Shown here: positions 1 to 6,757 of the stretch, piece by piece | How the letters are laid out: the number at the start of each line of letters is the position of its first letter | Numbering within the stretch: the stretch's first letter is position 1 | DNA from: JBBIJH01 sp037446075 | GTDB taxonomy: Bacteria; Bacteroidota; Ignavibacteria; UBA10030; JAHEZR01 | NCBI GenBank assembly: GCA_037446075.1 | Contig: JBBIJH010000036.1 | Location: 1-20,031 of the forward strand | Length of the DNA stretch: 20,031 bases | Direction: 5' to 3' | Made by a program: the position numbers and the translations under genes | Notes under the pieces: model-generated | What the model was told of the DNA's origin: nothing | Database searches by the model: none | The model's input: the letters and a program-made list of their open reading frames with translations, nothing else

Positions 1-120
1 TTCCGGATCGATCGCAACCTGGCCGGCACAAAAGATGAATCTCCCTTCCGCGACAATCCCTTGACTGTATGGCCCGATCGGAACCGGGGCGCTGTCCGTC
101 CGGAGAACTTCAATGGCCAT
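1..120 (-). CDS. ridA: RidA (YjgF/YER057c/UK114) family enamine/imine deaminase, N-terminal part only
   Basis: Reading the complement from 120 gives an open frame to the window edge (40 residues) that begins MAIEVLRTDSAPVPIGPYSQ and continues with IFCAGQVAIDPE. PIGPYSQ and the CAGQ strand are hallmarks of the RidA family, whose trimeric members (about 125-130 residues) hydrolyse reactive enamine/imine intermediates released by PLP enzymes such as threonine dehydratase. The catalytic arginine and C-terminal half lie outside the window. The start lies 12 nt beyond the parB stop on the same strand, so it is probably co-transcribed with parA-parB. The Shine-Dalgarno upstream is weak (AGGGATT). 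The family is clear from the motif; the substrate is not known. Confidence 0.9.
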   Translation of the reverse strand, partial: MAIEVLRTDSAPVPIGPYSQGIVAEGRFIFCAGQVAIDPE

Positions 121-132
121 GTTGAAGAATCC

Positions 133-1092
133 CTACGCGTTCTTCTCGATGATGCCAAAGAGATCTACAATTCGCTCTAGGTCATCGGCGGAATAATACT
201 CAATCACGATTTCTCCTCTCGCGTCTTCTTTAGGGTAGATCTTCACCTTTGTGCCGAGGATATACCGCATTCTGGCTGCAATGTTCTCAAGGACAAGGTT
301 ATTACCGGGGGGCGACTCTGTGTCCACCTCCTGTGGGGGGACAGTCTTGGTCTTCGCGGCCCCGGTCGTCCCGATCCGACGCACGAGTTCTTCCACTTCG
401 CGGACAGAAAGTCCATGCTTCACAGTCCGTTTCCATACCCTCAGTTGAGTTTTCTCATCAGCAAGGTTGACCATCGCCCTTGCATGCCCCACGGTCAGTT
501 CCCCCTTCCTCAGGCTTTGTTGAATCGGGGCCGGGAGTCGAAGGAGACGGAGAAAATTCGTCACGGTCGTCCGATCTTTTCCGATCCTCTGGCCAACTTG
601 CTCCTGTGTCAGATGACACTCGTCCAGTAGCCGCTGGTAAGAGATTGCAACTTCGATGGGATTCAGATGCTCACGCTGGAGGTTCTCGATCAGGGCAAGC
701 TCGAGCATTTCCTCGTCAGAATGTACCTCGACGATGTACGCAGGGATGCGGGTAAGTCCAGCATCACGAGCGGCACGCACACGGCGCTCCCCAGAAATGA
801 GTTGGTACATTCCGTCTCGACTGCGACGCACCGTGACCGGTTGCACGAGTCCTTTCCGGGCGATGGACTGTCTCAGCTCATCAAGCGCCTGAGCGTCGAA
901 GTCCTGGCGCGGCTGATATGGATTTGGCTCGATCCTATCGATCTCGATCTCCGAGATCATGCCATGATCGGGTTCCTTGGTGCTTGCGACCGGGTGCTCG
1001 TGCTCTTTGTGCAACACGACTTGCGCCGGCACCGCCTTGGGGATGAGTGCGTTCAACCCTTTTCCGAGAACTCCTCGACTCTTGGTTGACAT
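133..1092 (-). CDS. parB: Chromosome-partitioning protein ParB/Spo0J
   Basis: This 319-residue protein has the ParB layout. An N-terminal tail with LGKGLNALIP, the usual ParA-contacting segment, is followed by the ParB/sulfiredoxin-like CTP-binding domain at about 47-135, with NPYQPR and the ISGERRVRAA box. A helix-turn-helix follows at about 160-185 (LTQEQVGQRIGKDRTTVTNF), and a C-terminal dimerisation segment ends in DLERIVDLFGII. Known family members load on parS, spread as CTP-dependent clamps and recruit SMC and ParA for origin segregation. The gene follows parA with a 27-nt gap on the same strand and precedes ridA. I found no consensus parS in the window, so the site must lie elsewhere. 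Length is normal (about 280-320). Confidence 0.96.
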   Translation of the reverse strand: MSTKSRGVLGKGLNALIPKAVPAQVVLHKEHEHPVASTKEPDHGMISEIEIDRIEPNPYQPRQDFDAQALDELRQSIARKGLVQPVTVRRSRDGMYQLISGERRVRAARDAGLTRIPAYIVEVHSDEEMLELALIENLQREHLNPIEVAISYQRLLDECHLTQEQVGQRIGKDRTTVTNFLRLLRLPAPIQQSLRKGELTVGHARAMVNLADEKTQLRVWKRTVKHGLSVREVEELVRRIGTTGAAKTKTVPPQEVDTESPPGNNLVLENIAARMRYILGTKVKIYPKEDARGEIVIEYYSADDLERIVDLFGIIEKNA

Positions 1093-1119
1093 GGTTCAAT
1101 CCGATGATAGTGATGATAG

Positions 1120-1890
1120 TTATGAAAGATGGTTGTTGCGCTTGAGGAATTCCTGAGCAAGCGCCATGTAGTTTCGTGCGCCGGTGGAGACGGCGTCGTA
1201 CAGGAGAATCGGCTTACCGAAACTCGGAGCCTCGCTCAGTCGAACATTCCGGGCGATCACGGTCGCATAGACTTTCTCGCCGAAGTACTTCTTCACTTCC
1301 TCTACGATTTGATTGGACAGCCGGAGGCGACTGTCGTACATCGTGAGTAAGACACCCTCCACATCAAGCTTCTCGTTGAGGTGCTTCTTCACAAGATTAA
1401 TCGTGTTGAGAAGCTGACCAAGCCCTTCGAGAGCGTAGTATTCACACTGCACGGGAATCAGAACGGCATCTGCTGCCGTTAGCGCGTTGATCGTGAGCAA
1501 ACCCAAGGATGGGGGACAATCAATAAAGATGTAATCGTAGTCGTTCCGAAGCTGCGAGATAGAGTTCCTCAACATCTTCTCGCGGTCTTCCACTTCGACC
1601 ATCTCAACCTCCGCGCCTACGAGATTGATATGAGAAGGAAGAAGCGAGAGATAAGGCATCTGCGTCGGGATGATAGCCTCTTTGGGATCAAGGCCGGCGA
1701 TGAGCACTTCGTAGGTCGTCTTCTCAGGCTGGGCTTCGCCTCCCACGCCGCTTGTTGCATTTGCCTGAGGGTCGGCGTCGATCAGGAGGGTTCTCTTTTC
1801 AGCAACCGCGACGGAGGCAGAAAGGTTCACAGCGGTGGTAGTCTTACCAACGCCTCCCTTCTGGTTTGCAATCGTGATGATCTTCCCCAA
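1120..1890 (-). CDS. parA: Chromosome-partitioning ATPase ParA/Soj, TTG start
   Basis: This 256-residue deviant Walker ATPase begins MGKIITIANQKGGVGKTTT, so the P-loop with its signature lysine is at residues 10-17. FIDCPPSLGLLT (Walker B region) and VLIPVQCEYYALEG follow, both typical of Soj/ParA of chromosomal parABS systems. ParA binds DNA as an ATP dimer, and ParB stimulates its hydrolysis. The start codon is TTG (complement of 1888-1890). It is favoured because a strong AGGGGG lies 6 nt upstream and the protein begins exactly where the family begins. It is upstream of parB in the same operon. A 64-nt gap separates it from the UPF0173 gene, which lies upstream on the same strand, so read-through from that gene is possible. 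Confidence 0.96.
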   Translation of the reverse strand: MGKIITIANQKGGVGKTTTAVNLSASVAVAEKRTLLIDADPQANATSGVGGEAQPEKTTYEVLIAGLDPKEAIIPTQMPYLSLLPSHINLVGAEVEMVEVEDREKMLRNSISQLRNDYDYIFIDCPPSLGLLTINALTAADAVLIPVQCEYYALEGLGQLLNTINLVKKHLNEKLDVEGVLLTMYDSRLRLSNQIVEEVKKYFGEKVYATVIARNVRLSEAPSFGKPILLYDAVSTGARNYMALAQEFLKRNNHLS

Positions 1891-1954
1891 TCAGTCCCCC
1901 TGAACTACTGCCCCAAGACGGCTTGCTGATCGATTCTAATCCGGCTCCGCCGGG

Positions 1955-2632
1955 TTATAACTCGTAACTCGCGCCGGGACTCAGGACCACTCCTTTGAAT
2001 CCCCTCGCCTCGATCTTTCTCAAGAAATCCATCGGGTCGGCGCTGATCACAGGCCAAGTGTTATAGTGCATTGGGATCGTCACTCTTGGCCGAAGCAATT
2101 CCACGGCGCGAACTGCATCATCAATCCCCATCGTGTAGTTGTCCCCGATCGGCAGCAAAGCAAGATCAAGCGGGTTTGACTCACCGATCAACTTCATATC
2201 GTAGAAGAGGCCTGTGTCGCCCGCATGGTAAATGATCTTTCCATCGACTGTGAGTACAATGCCTGCGGGATTTCCTGTGTAAACGCCGTCGGGTGAGACA
2301 GATCCATGATGGGCGATCGTAAACTTCACACGCCCAAATGGAAAGACGTAACTCCCACCGATATGCATGTTGTGTGCACGAGCACCTTTCTCCGCGCAGT
2401 AATTTGCCAGCTCGTTCACTGCAATAATAGTTGCGTTGGCCGCCTTCGCAATCTCTAATGCGTCACCGAGATGATCTCCATGCCCATGCGAAAGCACAAT
2501 ATAGTCCGCCTTCACATCCTTCGCCTTCACAGGTGAGACCGGATTATCATTGAGGAATGGGTCGATGAGAATTCTTCCGTTCCGATCTTCAATCTGAAAA
2601 GCAGCGTGGCCGTAGTAGGTTACTCTGATCAT
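1955..2632 (-). CDS. UPF0173 metal-dependent hydrolase, metallo-beta-lactamase fold
   Basis: This 225-residue protein contains the metallo-beta-lactamase metal ligands: LSHGHGDHLGDA (HxHxDH at 49-54), AHHGS near 108, YHAGDTGLF and IPMHYNTWP near the C-terminus. Length and the YYGHAAF opening match the UPF0173/YtkL family of small stand-alone hydrolases, whose physiological substrate is not established. It starts at an ATG with a clear AGGAGA Shine-Dalgarno (complement near 2640-2645) and is driven by a sigma70-like promoter at 2701-2729. It is transcribed divergently from the antiporter operon and toward parA. Identity of the fold is firm; biological role is unknown. Confidence 0.92.
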   Translation of the reverse strand: MIRVTYYGHAAFQIEDRNGRILIDPFLNDNPVSPVKAKDVKADYIVLSHGHGDHLGDALEIAKAANATIIAVNELANYCAEKGARAHNMHIGGSYVFPFGRVKFTIAHHGSVSPDGVYTGNPAGIVLTVDGKIIYHAGDTGLFYDMKLIGESNPLDLALLPIGDNYTMGIDDAVRAVELLRPRVTIPMHYNTWPVISADPMDFLRKIEARGFKGVVLSPGASYEL

Positions 2633-2700
2633 GGCAATTCTCCTGAAACACCTTAGATAAAAGAACGCGGGACGCCAGGTGTCCGAAATTCTGTGAAACG

Positions 2701-2729
2701 AATATAATCCTTTTCTTGAAGGAAATCAA
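2701..2729 (-). promoter_or_regulatory. Sigma70-like promoter for the UPF0173 hydrolase
   Basis: On the complement, TTGATT (2729-2724) and TATATT (2706-2701) are separated by exactly 17 bp. The -10 box sits about 68 nt upstream of the ATG at 2632. The surrounding sequence is AT-rich. This is a pattern match only; no transcription start is visible. Confidence 0.55.
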
Positions 2730-2760
2730 CAAATTTGAATGAATTTTCGACTGCGGGGAA

Positions 2761-2789
2761 TTGACTTTTTCCCCGAATTTGTCTAGATT
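2761..2789 (+). promoter_or_regulatory. Sigma70-like promoter for the antiporter/DUF190 operon
   Basis: TTGACT (2761-2766) and TAGATT (2784-2789) are separated by 17 bp and point toward the antiporter gene at 2959. A 7-bp inverted repeat (2754-2760 / 2769-2775) brackets the -35 box and could be a protein-binding site. It lies 31 bp from the divergent promoter, so the two may be co-regulated. Sequence match only. Confidence 0.5.
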
Positions 2790-2852
2790 CAAAGTGGCAT
2801 TCTGGCGATGGAGTTCGCCGCAAGTATCTCCTCAGCAGCCTGGGGGATTGAT

Positions 2853-2892
2853 AACTCCTACGTTTAACCATCCACGGTTAAGGGTAGGAGTT
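2853..2892. repeat. Interrupted palindrome / hairpin in the antiporter leader
   Basis: AACTCCTAC (2853-2861) pairs perfectly with GTAGGAGTT (2884-2892). A 2x2 internal loop is followed by TTAACC (2864-2869) pairing with GGTTAA (2876-2881) around a 6-nt loop. That gives 15 base pairs in a 40-nt element. On the plus strand it is followed by TTTTCAGTTTTAA, a weak T-rich tail, so it could act as an attenuator or leader structure. It could equally be a copy of a dispersed REP-like palindromic repeat. No second copy is visible in this window. Confidence 0.6.
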
Positions 2893-2958
2893 TTCAGTTT
2901 TAAGAGCCCTACCTGACGGTATTCCGGTTGGTCATGATTTATCATCAAGGGGTCCCCG

Positions 2959-4059
2959 ATGGACAATCTCATCATGGGGCTGGCAGTCCTCGTCGCCGCC
3001 CTTCTGAGTGTCAGGCTGGGAATCACGGTCGCTATCCTCGAGATCGCTGCAGGTGCAATTGCGGGCAACTATCTTGGCGTGCGGCCGACCGAGTGGCTCG
3101 TGCATTTCGCGGAGTTTGGCTCGCTTCTCCTCATCTTCCTTGCTGGCTCGGATATCGATGTTGCATTCTTGCGCCGCCGTTTGAAACCGGTAGCGACGAT
3201 CGGCTCACTTTCATTCCTCGCGCCCTTCGCTGCAGTGGTCCTCTATGGAATTCTTAGAGGAGAGTGGAGCCGTGACCAGTTGCTCCTCATCGCGATTGCC
3301 TCTTCAAGCACCTCCGTCGCCATCGTTTACCCCGTTCTCCGCGACTCGGGATTGCTGAAGGTGGAATTGGGGAAGTCCCTTCTCCTCATCGCATTTCTGC
3401 CTGATTTTCTCATCACCGTTGCGCTCTTCGTCGTCTTTACCTCGATTGGGATCAAGACGGTTGTCGTCGTCATCCTCCTCATTTCTGCTATCATCGGACT
3501 GCGGTACACGAGCATGAAGTTCTTGAAGAAGTACGGCGAGACATCCTCTGAGGTGAAGCTTCGGTTTATCTTTGTGATCCTCCTTGCAATTGCCTTCCTA
3601 TCGGAAAAAGGAGACCTCCACGCATCACTCGCGGTCTTTGTCATGGGGATTCTTGTTTCTGAATTGATGAAAGAACTGGAAGAAACAGACAAGCGATTGA
3701 GAGCGGTCGCGTTCAGCATTTTCGTTCCCGCGTTTTACTTCCGAGCGGGCTTGCTCTTCTCGTTTTCTGCTGTACTCGAGAACTGGCTTGCGATCTTCAT
3801 CCTCGTCGCGATCGCGTTCACTGCAAAGTATCTTGGAGTATATTTCTCAGGGAAAAAGTATTTGAAAGAACACACACGATACGGCGCCTTCTTGATGAAC
3901 GCGCGCCTGACCTTCGGGACGATCGCATCAACGTACGGCCTCACACACGGGATTACCAATCAAGAATATTTTTCCATCCTCATTAGCGTCATCATTTTGT
4001 CTTCCGCCATCGCGTTGATCTTTACGGGGAGGACACCGACGTTTGCTGAGCATGGTTAA
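2959..4059 (+). CDS. CPA2-family Na+(K+)/H+ antiporter, membrane domain only
   Basis: This 366-residue protein is almost entirely hydrophobic helices, with the CPA2 (NhaA/KefB-like) layout. The N-terminal half has LAGSDIDVAFLRRRLKP after the fourth helix, and a core helix contains LLIAFLPDFLITVALFVVF with an acidic residue where the family places its cation-binding aspartate. A charged cytoplasmic turn (KELEETDKRLRAVAFSIFVPAFYF) is followed by a last block with GAFLMNARLTFGTIAS. No C-terminal TrkA-N or USP domain is present, so regulation may come from a separate protein, and the DUF190 gene lies 33 nt downstream. It exchanges a monovalent cation for protons across the inner membrane. Which cation cannot be read from sequence. 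It is the first gene of the plus-strand operon. Confidence 0.85.
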   Translation: MDNLIMGLAVLVAALLSVRLGITVAILEIAAGAIAGNYLGVRPTEWLVHFAEFGSLLLIFLAGSDIDVAFLRRRLKPVATIGSLSFLAPFAAVVLYGILRGEWSRDQLLLIAIASSSTSVAIVYPVLRDSGLLKVELGKSLLLIAFLPDFLITVALFVVFTSIGIKTVVVVILLISAIIGLRYTSMKFLKKYGETSSEVKLRFIFVILLAIAFLSEKGDLHASLAVFVMGILVSELMKELEETDKRLRAVAFSIFVPAFYFRAGLLFSFSAVLENWLAIFILVAIAFTAKYLGVYFSGKKYLKEHTRYGAFLMNARLTFGTIASTYGLTHGITNQEYFSILISVIILSSAIALIFTGRTPTFAEHG

Positions 4060-4092
4060 AATCAGCGGCAGATTTTTCTACAGGAGGTTCAT

Positions 4093-4446
4093 ATGAAGCT
4101 CACAGGCAAAGCAAAAATGCTTCGCATCCACATCGGTGAGGATGACGAGTTCAACGGTGAGCCCCTCTACGAAGCGATCATCAAGAAAGCGAGAGAGATG
4201 GACATCGCCGGAGCCACGGCGTACCGAGGCATCCTCGGCTACGGTGCTCACAAGAGGTTTCACAAACAGAAGTTCCTCGCGCTCTCCACCGACCTCCCTC
4301 TTCTCGTGACGATCATCGACACGGAGGAGAGCATCAGGAAACTTCTTGCAGTTCTCGACACGATGGTTACAGGCGGATGCCTTGTTGCCTTGTCGGATGT
4401 TGAGGTCATCAAGTACACACAGCACGGAGAGGAGAAGGCGACGTGA
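4093..4446 (+). CDS. DUF190 family, PII-like nucleotide-sensing protein
   Basis: This 117-residue protein has an almost ideal Shine-Dalgarno (AGGAGGT at 4082-4088). The N-terminal strand KAKMLRIHIGEDD, GEPLYEAIIKKAREMDIAGATAYRGI and the glycine-rich GYGAHKRFHK are the DUF190 signature. The family has the ferredoxin-like PII fold and is commonly found beside ion transporters such as CrcB or CPA antiporters. By analogy with PII proteins a trimer that binds an adenine nucleotide and gates the neighbouring antiporter is likely, but that is inference. The stop overlaps the next gene's GTG start by 3 nt, indicating translational coupling with the DUF6062-like protein. Confidence 0.9.
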   Translation: MKLTGKAKMLRIHIGEDDEFNGEPLYEAIIKKAREMDIAGATAYRGILGYGAHKRFHKQKFLALSTDLPLLVTIIDTEESIRKLLAVLDTMVTGGCLVALSDVEVIKYTQHGEEKAT

Positions 4447-5090
4447 AAAGACAGAGAACGCCGCGCGAGAAGTTTACGCCGTACTATGAGCTTCTCGATG
4501 CGTGCCGGCAGAAGGAATGCCCGATTTGTAGTAAGCTCCGGAAAGCGAGTCGATTGTATCTTGAGTCGCTTCTTTACGAGAGGGTCAATGATTCGGGCGT
4601 GAGGGATGCGCTCCGGCAGTCTCGAGGCTTTTGTCTCCGACACACCCGAGAGGCGATCGAACTTGGAGATCGACTCGCCATGGCCATTATCTATGAGGAT
4701 CTGCTCTCAAGAGTCCTCGAGGATTTCAAGAAAGCTGCGAAACGAGTGCAGTCCTCGAAGAAATGCCCGGTTTGTTTGCATGAAGAGAAAACTGAAGAAG
4801 GCTACCTCCGTCTCACCTTCGATCATCTTGAGGACGCTGAATTCCAGTCCGCCCTCGAGGAATCCGCCCCGCTCTGCTTCGTACATTGGAGCAAGCTCGC
4901 TGCACTCGAGAGCAGCCCATCGGCAAACAACATCCTCCTCTCGATGCAGCTAAGAAAACTTCGGGCGATTCTCAAGGATCTCAAGGAGTTTATTCGGAAG
5001 CACGACTATCGCTTTACACACGAACCGATGAACACTGAACAAAGTACCTCGTGGCAAAACGCAATCAATTTTTTTCTCGGTATCTCCTGA
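4443..5090 (+). CDS. DUF6062-like Cys/His protein, copy 1
   Basis: This 215-residue soluble protein starts at GTG overlapping the DUF190 stop. It contains two copies of one metal-ligand module. The first is CPIC (C26, C29) followed 34 residues later by GFCLRH (C64, H67). The second is CPVC (C108, C111) followed 33 residues later by LCFVH (C145, H148). Between and after them are long charged helices. This arrangement looks like the DUF6062 family, which has no known function to my knowledge. Paired CxxC/CxxH sites suggest zinc or other metal binding, or a redox role. A paralogue with the same ligand spacing lies at 5701-6309. Assignment to the family is by motif recall. Confidence 0.82.
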   Translation: MKRQRTPREKFTPYYELLDACRQKECPICSKLRKASRLYLESLLYERVNDSGVRDALRQSRGFCLRHTREAIELGDRLAMAIIYEDLLSRVLEDFKKAAKRVQSSKKCPVCLHEEKTEEGYLRLTFDHLEDAEFQSALEESAPLCFVHWSKLAALESSPSANNILLSMQLRKLRAILKDLKEFIRKHDYRFTHEPMNTEQSTSWQNAINFFLGIS

Positions 5091-5111
5091 GACACCATCG
5101 GATGGTCTTGC

Positions 5112-5360
5112 ATGCCCTCCCCTTTCCTTGCAAATCTTCGCCTGAAACCGATCGCGGCGCCACGCCTTCGGCACAAGAAGGAAAACATCCGATATGGAAA
5201 ATCTCTGAAGTTCAGTATTCAAGCGAGATCGTATTGTCCAGAGAAAATAATCCCTCTCCGGAGGATGGTTTGCAGATACGACCAAGATTTACAGCAAGCA
5301 CTAGACTCATTTGTCAACATCTCGCCTTACGAAGGTGCCTCGAGGCAAGACGATTACTGA
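5112..5360 (+). CDS. Possible small hypothetical protein (uncertain)
   Basis: This 82-codon frame lies in the 324-nt space between the first DUF6062-like gene and the next Cys/His ORF. Its codon third positions are fairly GC-rich and resemble those of neighbouring genes, and the C-terminal part (CRYDQDLQQALDSFV) would form an amphipathic helix. There is no convincing Shine-Dalgarno before the ATG, and I recognise no family. It shares the reading frame of both flanking ORFs (stops at 5088-5090, 5358-5360 and 5409-5411), so it could be a decayed remnant. A 130-codon frame at 5051-5443 overlaps it and looks less protein-like. Nothing else is visible in this stretch. Confidence 0.3.
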   Translation: MPSPFLANLRLKPIAAPRLRHKKENIRYGKSLKFSIQARSYCPEKIIPLRRMVCRYDQDLQQALDSFVNISPYEGASRQDDY

Positions 5361-5414
5361 AGAGCTTCCGTCAACGAAAAGTTTCCGACAAAGTTTCGAT
5401 TGAGGACGTGACCA

Positions 5415-5720
5415 ATGGTTCCAAAACTCTCCGTGAAATTTAGAAAGCGAAACGGTATCCCCTACACCATCGAGAGGCTGAGCGGGATTCAGTTCAGATG
5501 CCGCCGCTGCAACAGCATTTTCCGCACCCATGCCGAGCTTGATCGCCACCTTGAAGAAGAGCTGCGCGGCGATCCGAGACATGCGAACAAAGTATCTTCG
5601 TCGTGTCCAAACCTCGGCGATAACACGGCGGTGACGGTGCTCTATGCAATTGATATCGGCGATAAGATGAAAAAGAAATACTTGCGCCTGAAGAAAGGCG
5701 ATGTCTACGATGGACTATGA
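5415..5720 (+). CDS. Small protein with Cys/His metal-binding motif
   Basis: This 101-residue basic protein has FRCRRCNSIFRTHAELDRH at about 27-45, that is CxxC followed after 12 residues by a histidine, as in a C2H2 finger. The second histidine is not at the usual 3-5 residue distance; H39 or H56 could substitute. The N-terminal part is rich in Lys and Arg. GAGG lies 9 nt before the ATG. Its last 20 nt overlap the start of the next DUF6062-like gene, which supports operon membership. It sits between the two DUF6062-like paralogues, all three being Cys/His-rich. I recognise no named family. The zinc-binding idea is inference from the motif. Confidence 0.5.
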   Translation: MVPKLSVKFRKRNGIPYTIERLSGIQFRCRRCNSIFRTHAELDRHLEEELRGDPRHANKVSSSCPNLGDNTAVTVLYAIDIGDKMKKKYLRLKKGDVYDGL

Positions 5721-6309
5721 GGATCTTATCCTCAGCAAGATGAAGGAAGAGAACCGCTGCCCGATTTGCGGAGTGGTCGAAGATCTCGAATACGACCTCC
5801 TCGCGCATCTCCAGTTTGAGATCACGGAACGGAAGGAGGTCCGGGAACAAGTTGTCGCTGCTGGCGGGTTTTGTCCATTCCATTTCCGCCGATTTCGCAA
5901 ACTCGCCAGCGAGAAGACGAATGCCTTATTCCTTGAAGCGCTGATTGTCCGCTCTCTGGGGGACAAAGTTCTGCTTCAGGCAGGCTGCGTTGTCTGCGAG
6001 GGGACATCCTGTCACGAGACGCAGCTCAGTGAGAAATTTATCTGCTTGCTAGAGAAGGATGCCTTTCGGGCTGTATATGAACATTCGAATGGCCTTTGCC
6101 TGCCTCATCTCGAATCGACGTCGGCGAGAACTCCCTCGTCTGAGGCGAAGAAATTCCTTTATGAGTCACATAGGAGGCAGCTGAAGAGCCTGGGCCGAAG
6201 CCTGAAGAAATTGATTTCGAGGGCATGGCTCGATCCTTCCAACAACGAACGGAGTGCTGTCCCCCGTGCAGTCGAGAAACTTGTAGGACACCGCGGCGTA
6301 GGATTCTAA
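5701..6309 (+). CDS. DUF6062-like Cys/His protein, copy 2
   Basis: This 202-residue paralogue of the 4443-5090 product has the same two-module ligand pattern with identical spacing. CPIC (C20, C23) is followed 34 residues later by GFCPFH (C58, H61), and CVVC (C96, C99) is followed 33 residues later by GLCLPH (C133, H136). Outside the ligands the sequences have diverged strongly, so the duplication is old. An ATG at 5710 (fourth residue) has better distance to the AGG at 5696-5698 than the ATG at 5701 and may be the true start. The gene overlaps the preceding ORF by 20 nt and is followed by the HEAT protein 16 nt on. Function unknown. Confidence 0.8.
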   Translation: MSTMDYEDLILSKMKEENRCPICGVVEDLEYDLLAHLQFEITERKEVREQVVAAGGFCPFHFRRFRKLASEKTNALFLEALIVRSLGDKVLLQAGCVVCEGTSCHETQLSEKFICLLEKDAFRAVYEHSNGLCLPHLESTSARTPSSEAKKFLYESHRRQLKSLGRSLKKLISRAWLDPSNNERSAVPRAVEKLVGHRGVGF

Positions 6310-6325
6310 AGCACCGAATAAACGC

Positions 6326-6757
6326 ATGAAATACTTCTGCCCAAATTGCTGGAAAGAGGTCCCTCAAGGCTGCAGTCGTTGTCCTCACTGCGGCGTGGAT
6401 ATCAAATCCCTTGATGCATCACCATACGAGGAAAAGCTGCACCGCGCACTCCGTCATCCTGAACAGGAAACGCGAATGCGTGCAGTTGAGATTCTTGGAC
6501 AGCTGAGGAACCAAAGGGCTGTCCCATCATTACAGGCCCTCCTCTACGAGACAAATGATCCGTACCTCATCGGGGGTATCATCAGGACACTCGCAGCGAT
6601 CGAAGGGAAATCTCTCATCGAAGAGATCGAAAGCATTCTTCAACTCGAGAGGCTCCCCCTCTATTTCGAGCAGACCGCGCGAAGAGCCTTGAGGCGACTC
6701 ATGCGAGAGGTAGAAGCGAAGGCGAAAGAGAAGTCAGGATGGCAAAAGAATCCTTGA
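6326..6757 (+). CDS. Zinc-ribbon plus HEAT-repeat protein
   Basis: This 143-residue protein opens with a zinc ribbon, YFCPNCWKEVPQGCSRCPHCG, where C5/C8 and C19/C22 are the likely metal ligands. HEAT/PBS-lyase-type repeats follow at about 40-95: RMRAVEILGQLRNQRAVPSL, then GGIIRTLAAIEG. Such repeats form short alpha-solenoids for protein-protein contact. The C-terminus is a basic, glutamate-rich helix. The gene overlaps the next ORF by 19 nt, and no strong Shine-Dalgarno is visible before its ATG. It is probably an adaptor in the same complex or pathway as the neighbouring Cys/His and helical proteins. Partner unknown. Confidence 0.75.
   Translation: MKYFCPNCWKEVPQGCSRCPHCGVDIKSLDASPYEEKLHRALRHPEQETRMRAVEILGQLRNQRAVPSLQALLYETNDPYLIGGIIRTLAAIEGKSLIEEIESILQLERLPLYFEQTARRALRRLMREVEAKAKEKSGWQKNP

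Larger units (their letters stand above)
2633..2958. other. 326-bp divergent intergenic region
   Basis: No convincing gene lies here. The region is AT-richer than its neighbours between about 2700 and 2800 and holds two back-to-back promoter candidates (minus strand 2701-2729, plus strand 2761-2789). Overlapping the plus -35 is a short inverted repeat, CGGGGAA at 2754-2760 and TTCCCCG at 2769-2775. Further downstream is a long interrupted hairpin at 2853-2892. The predicted plus-strand leader before the antiporter start is about 160 nt. Confidence 0.6.

Noticed and set aside
667..1089. 140-codon plus-strand ORF opposite parB
   Set aside because: It is the antisense shadow of the strongly conserved ParB frame and has no protein-like motifs or start signal.
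1103..1120. Two tandem copies of GATGATAGT between parA and parB
   Set aside because: Only two 9-bp units; likely chance or slippage and it does not resemble parS.
2832..3068. 78-codon minus-strand ORF running through the hairpin into the antiporter gene
   Set aside because: It is made of the palindrome plus the antisense of the antiporter start, and has no Shine-Dalgarno.
5307..5582. 91-codon minus-strand ORF
   Set aside because: It opposes the direction of the operon and overlaps the Cys/His ORF; its alanine-rich sequence is antisense of that gene.
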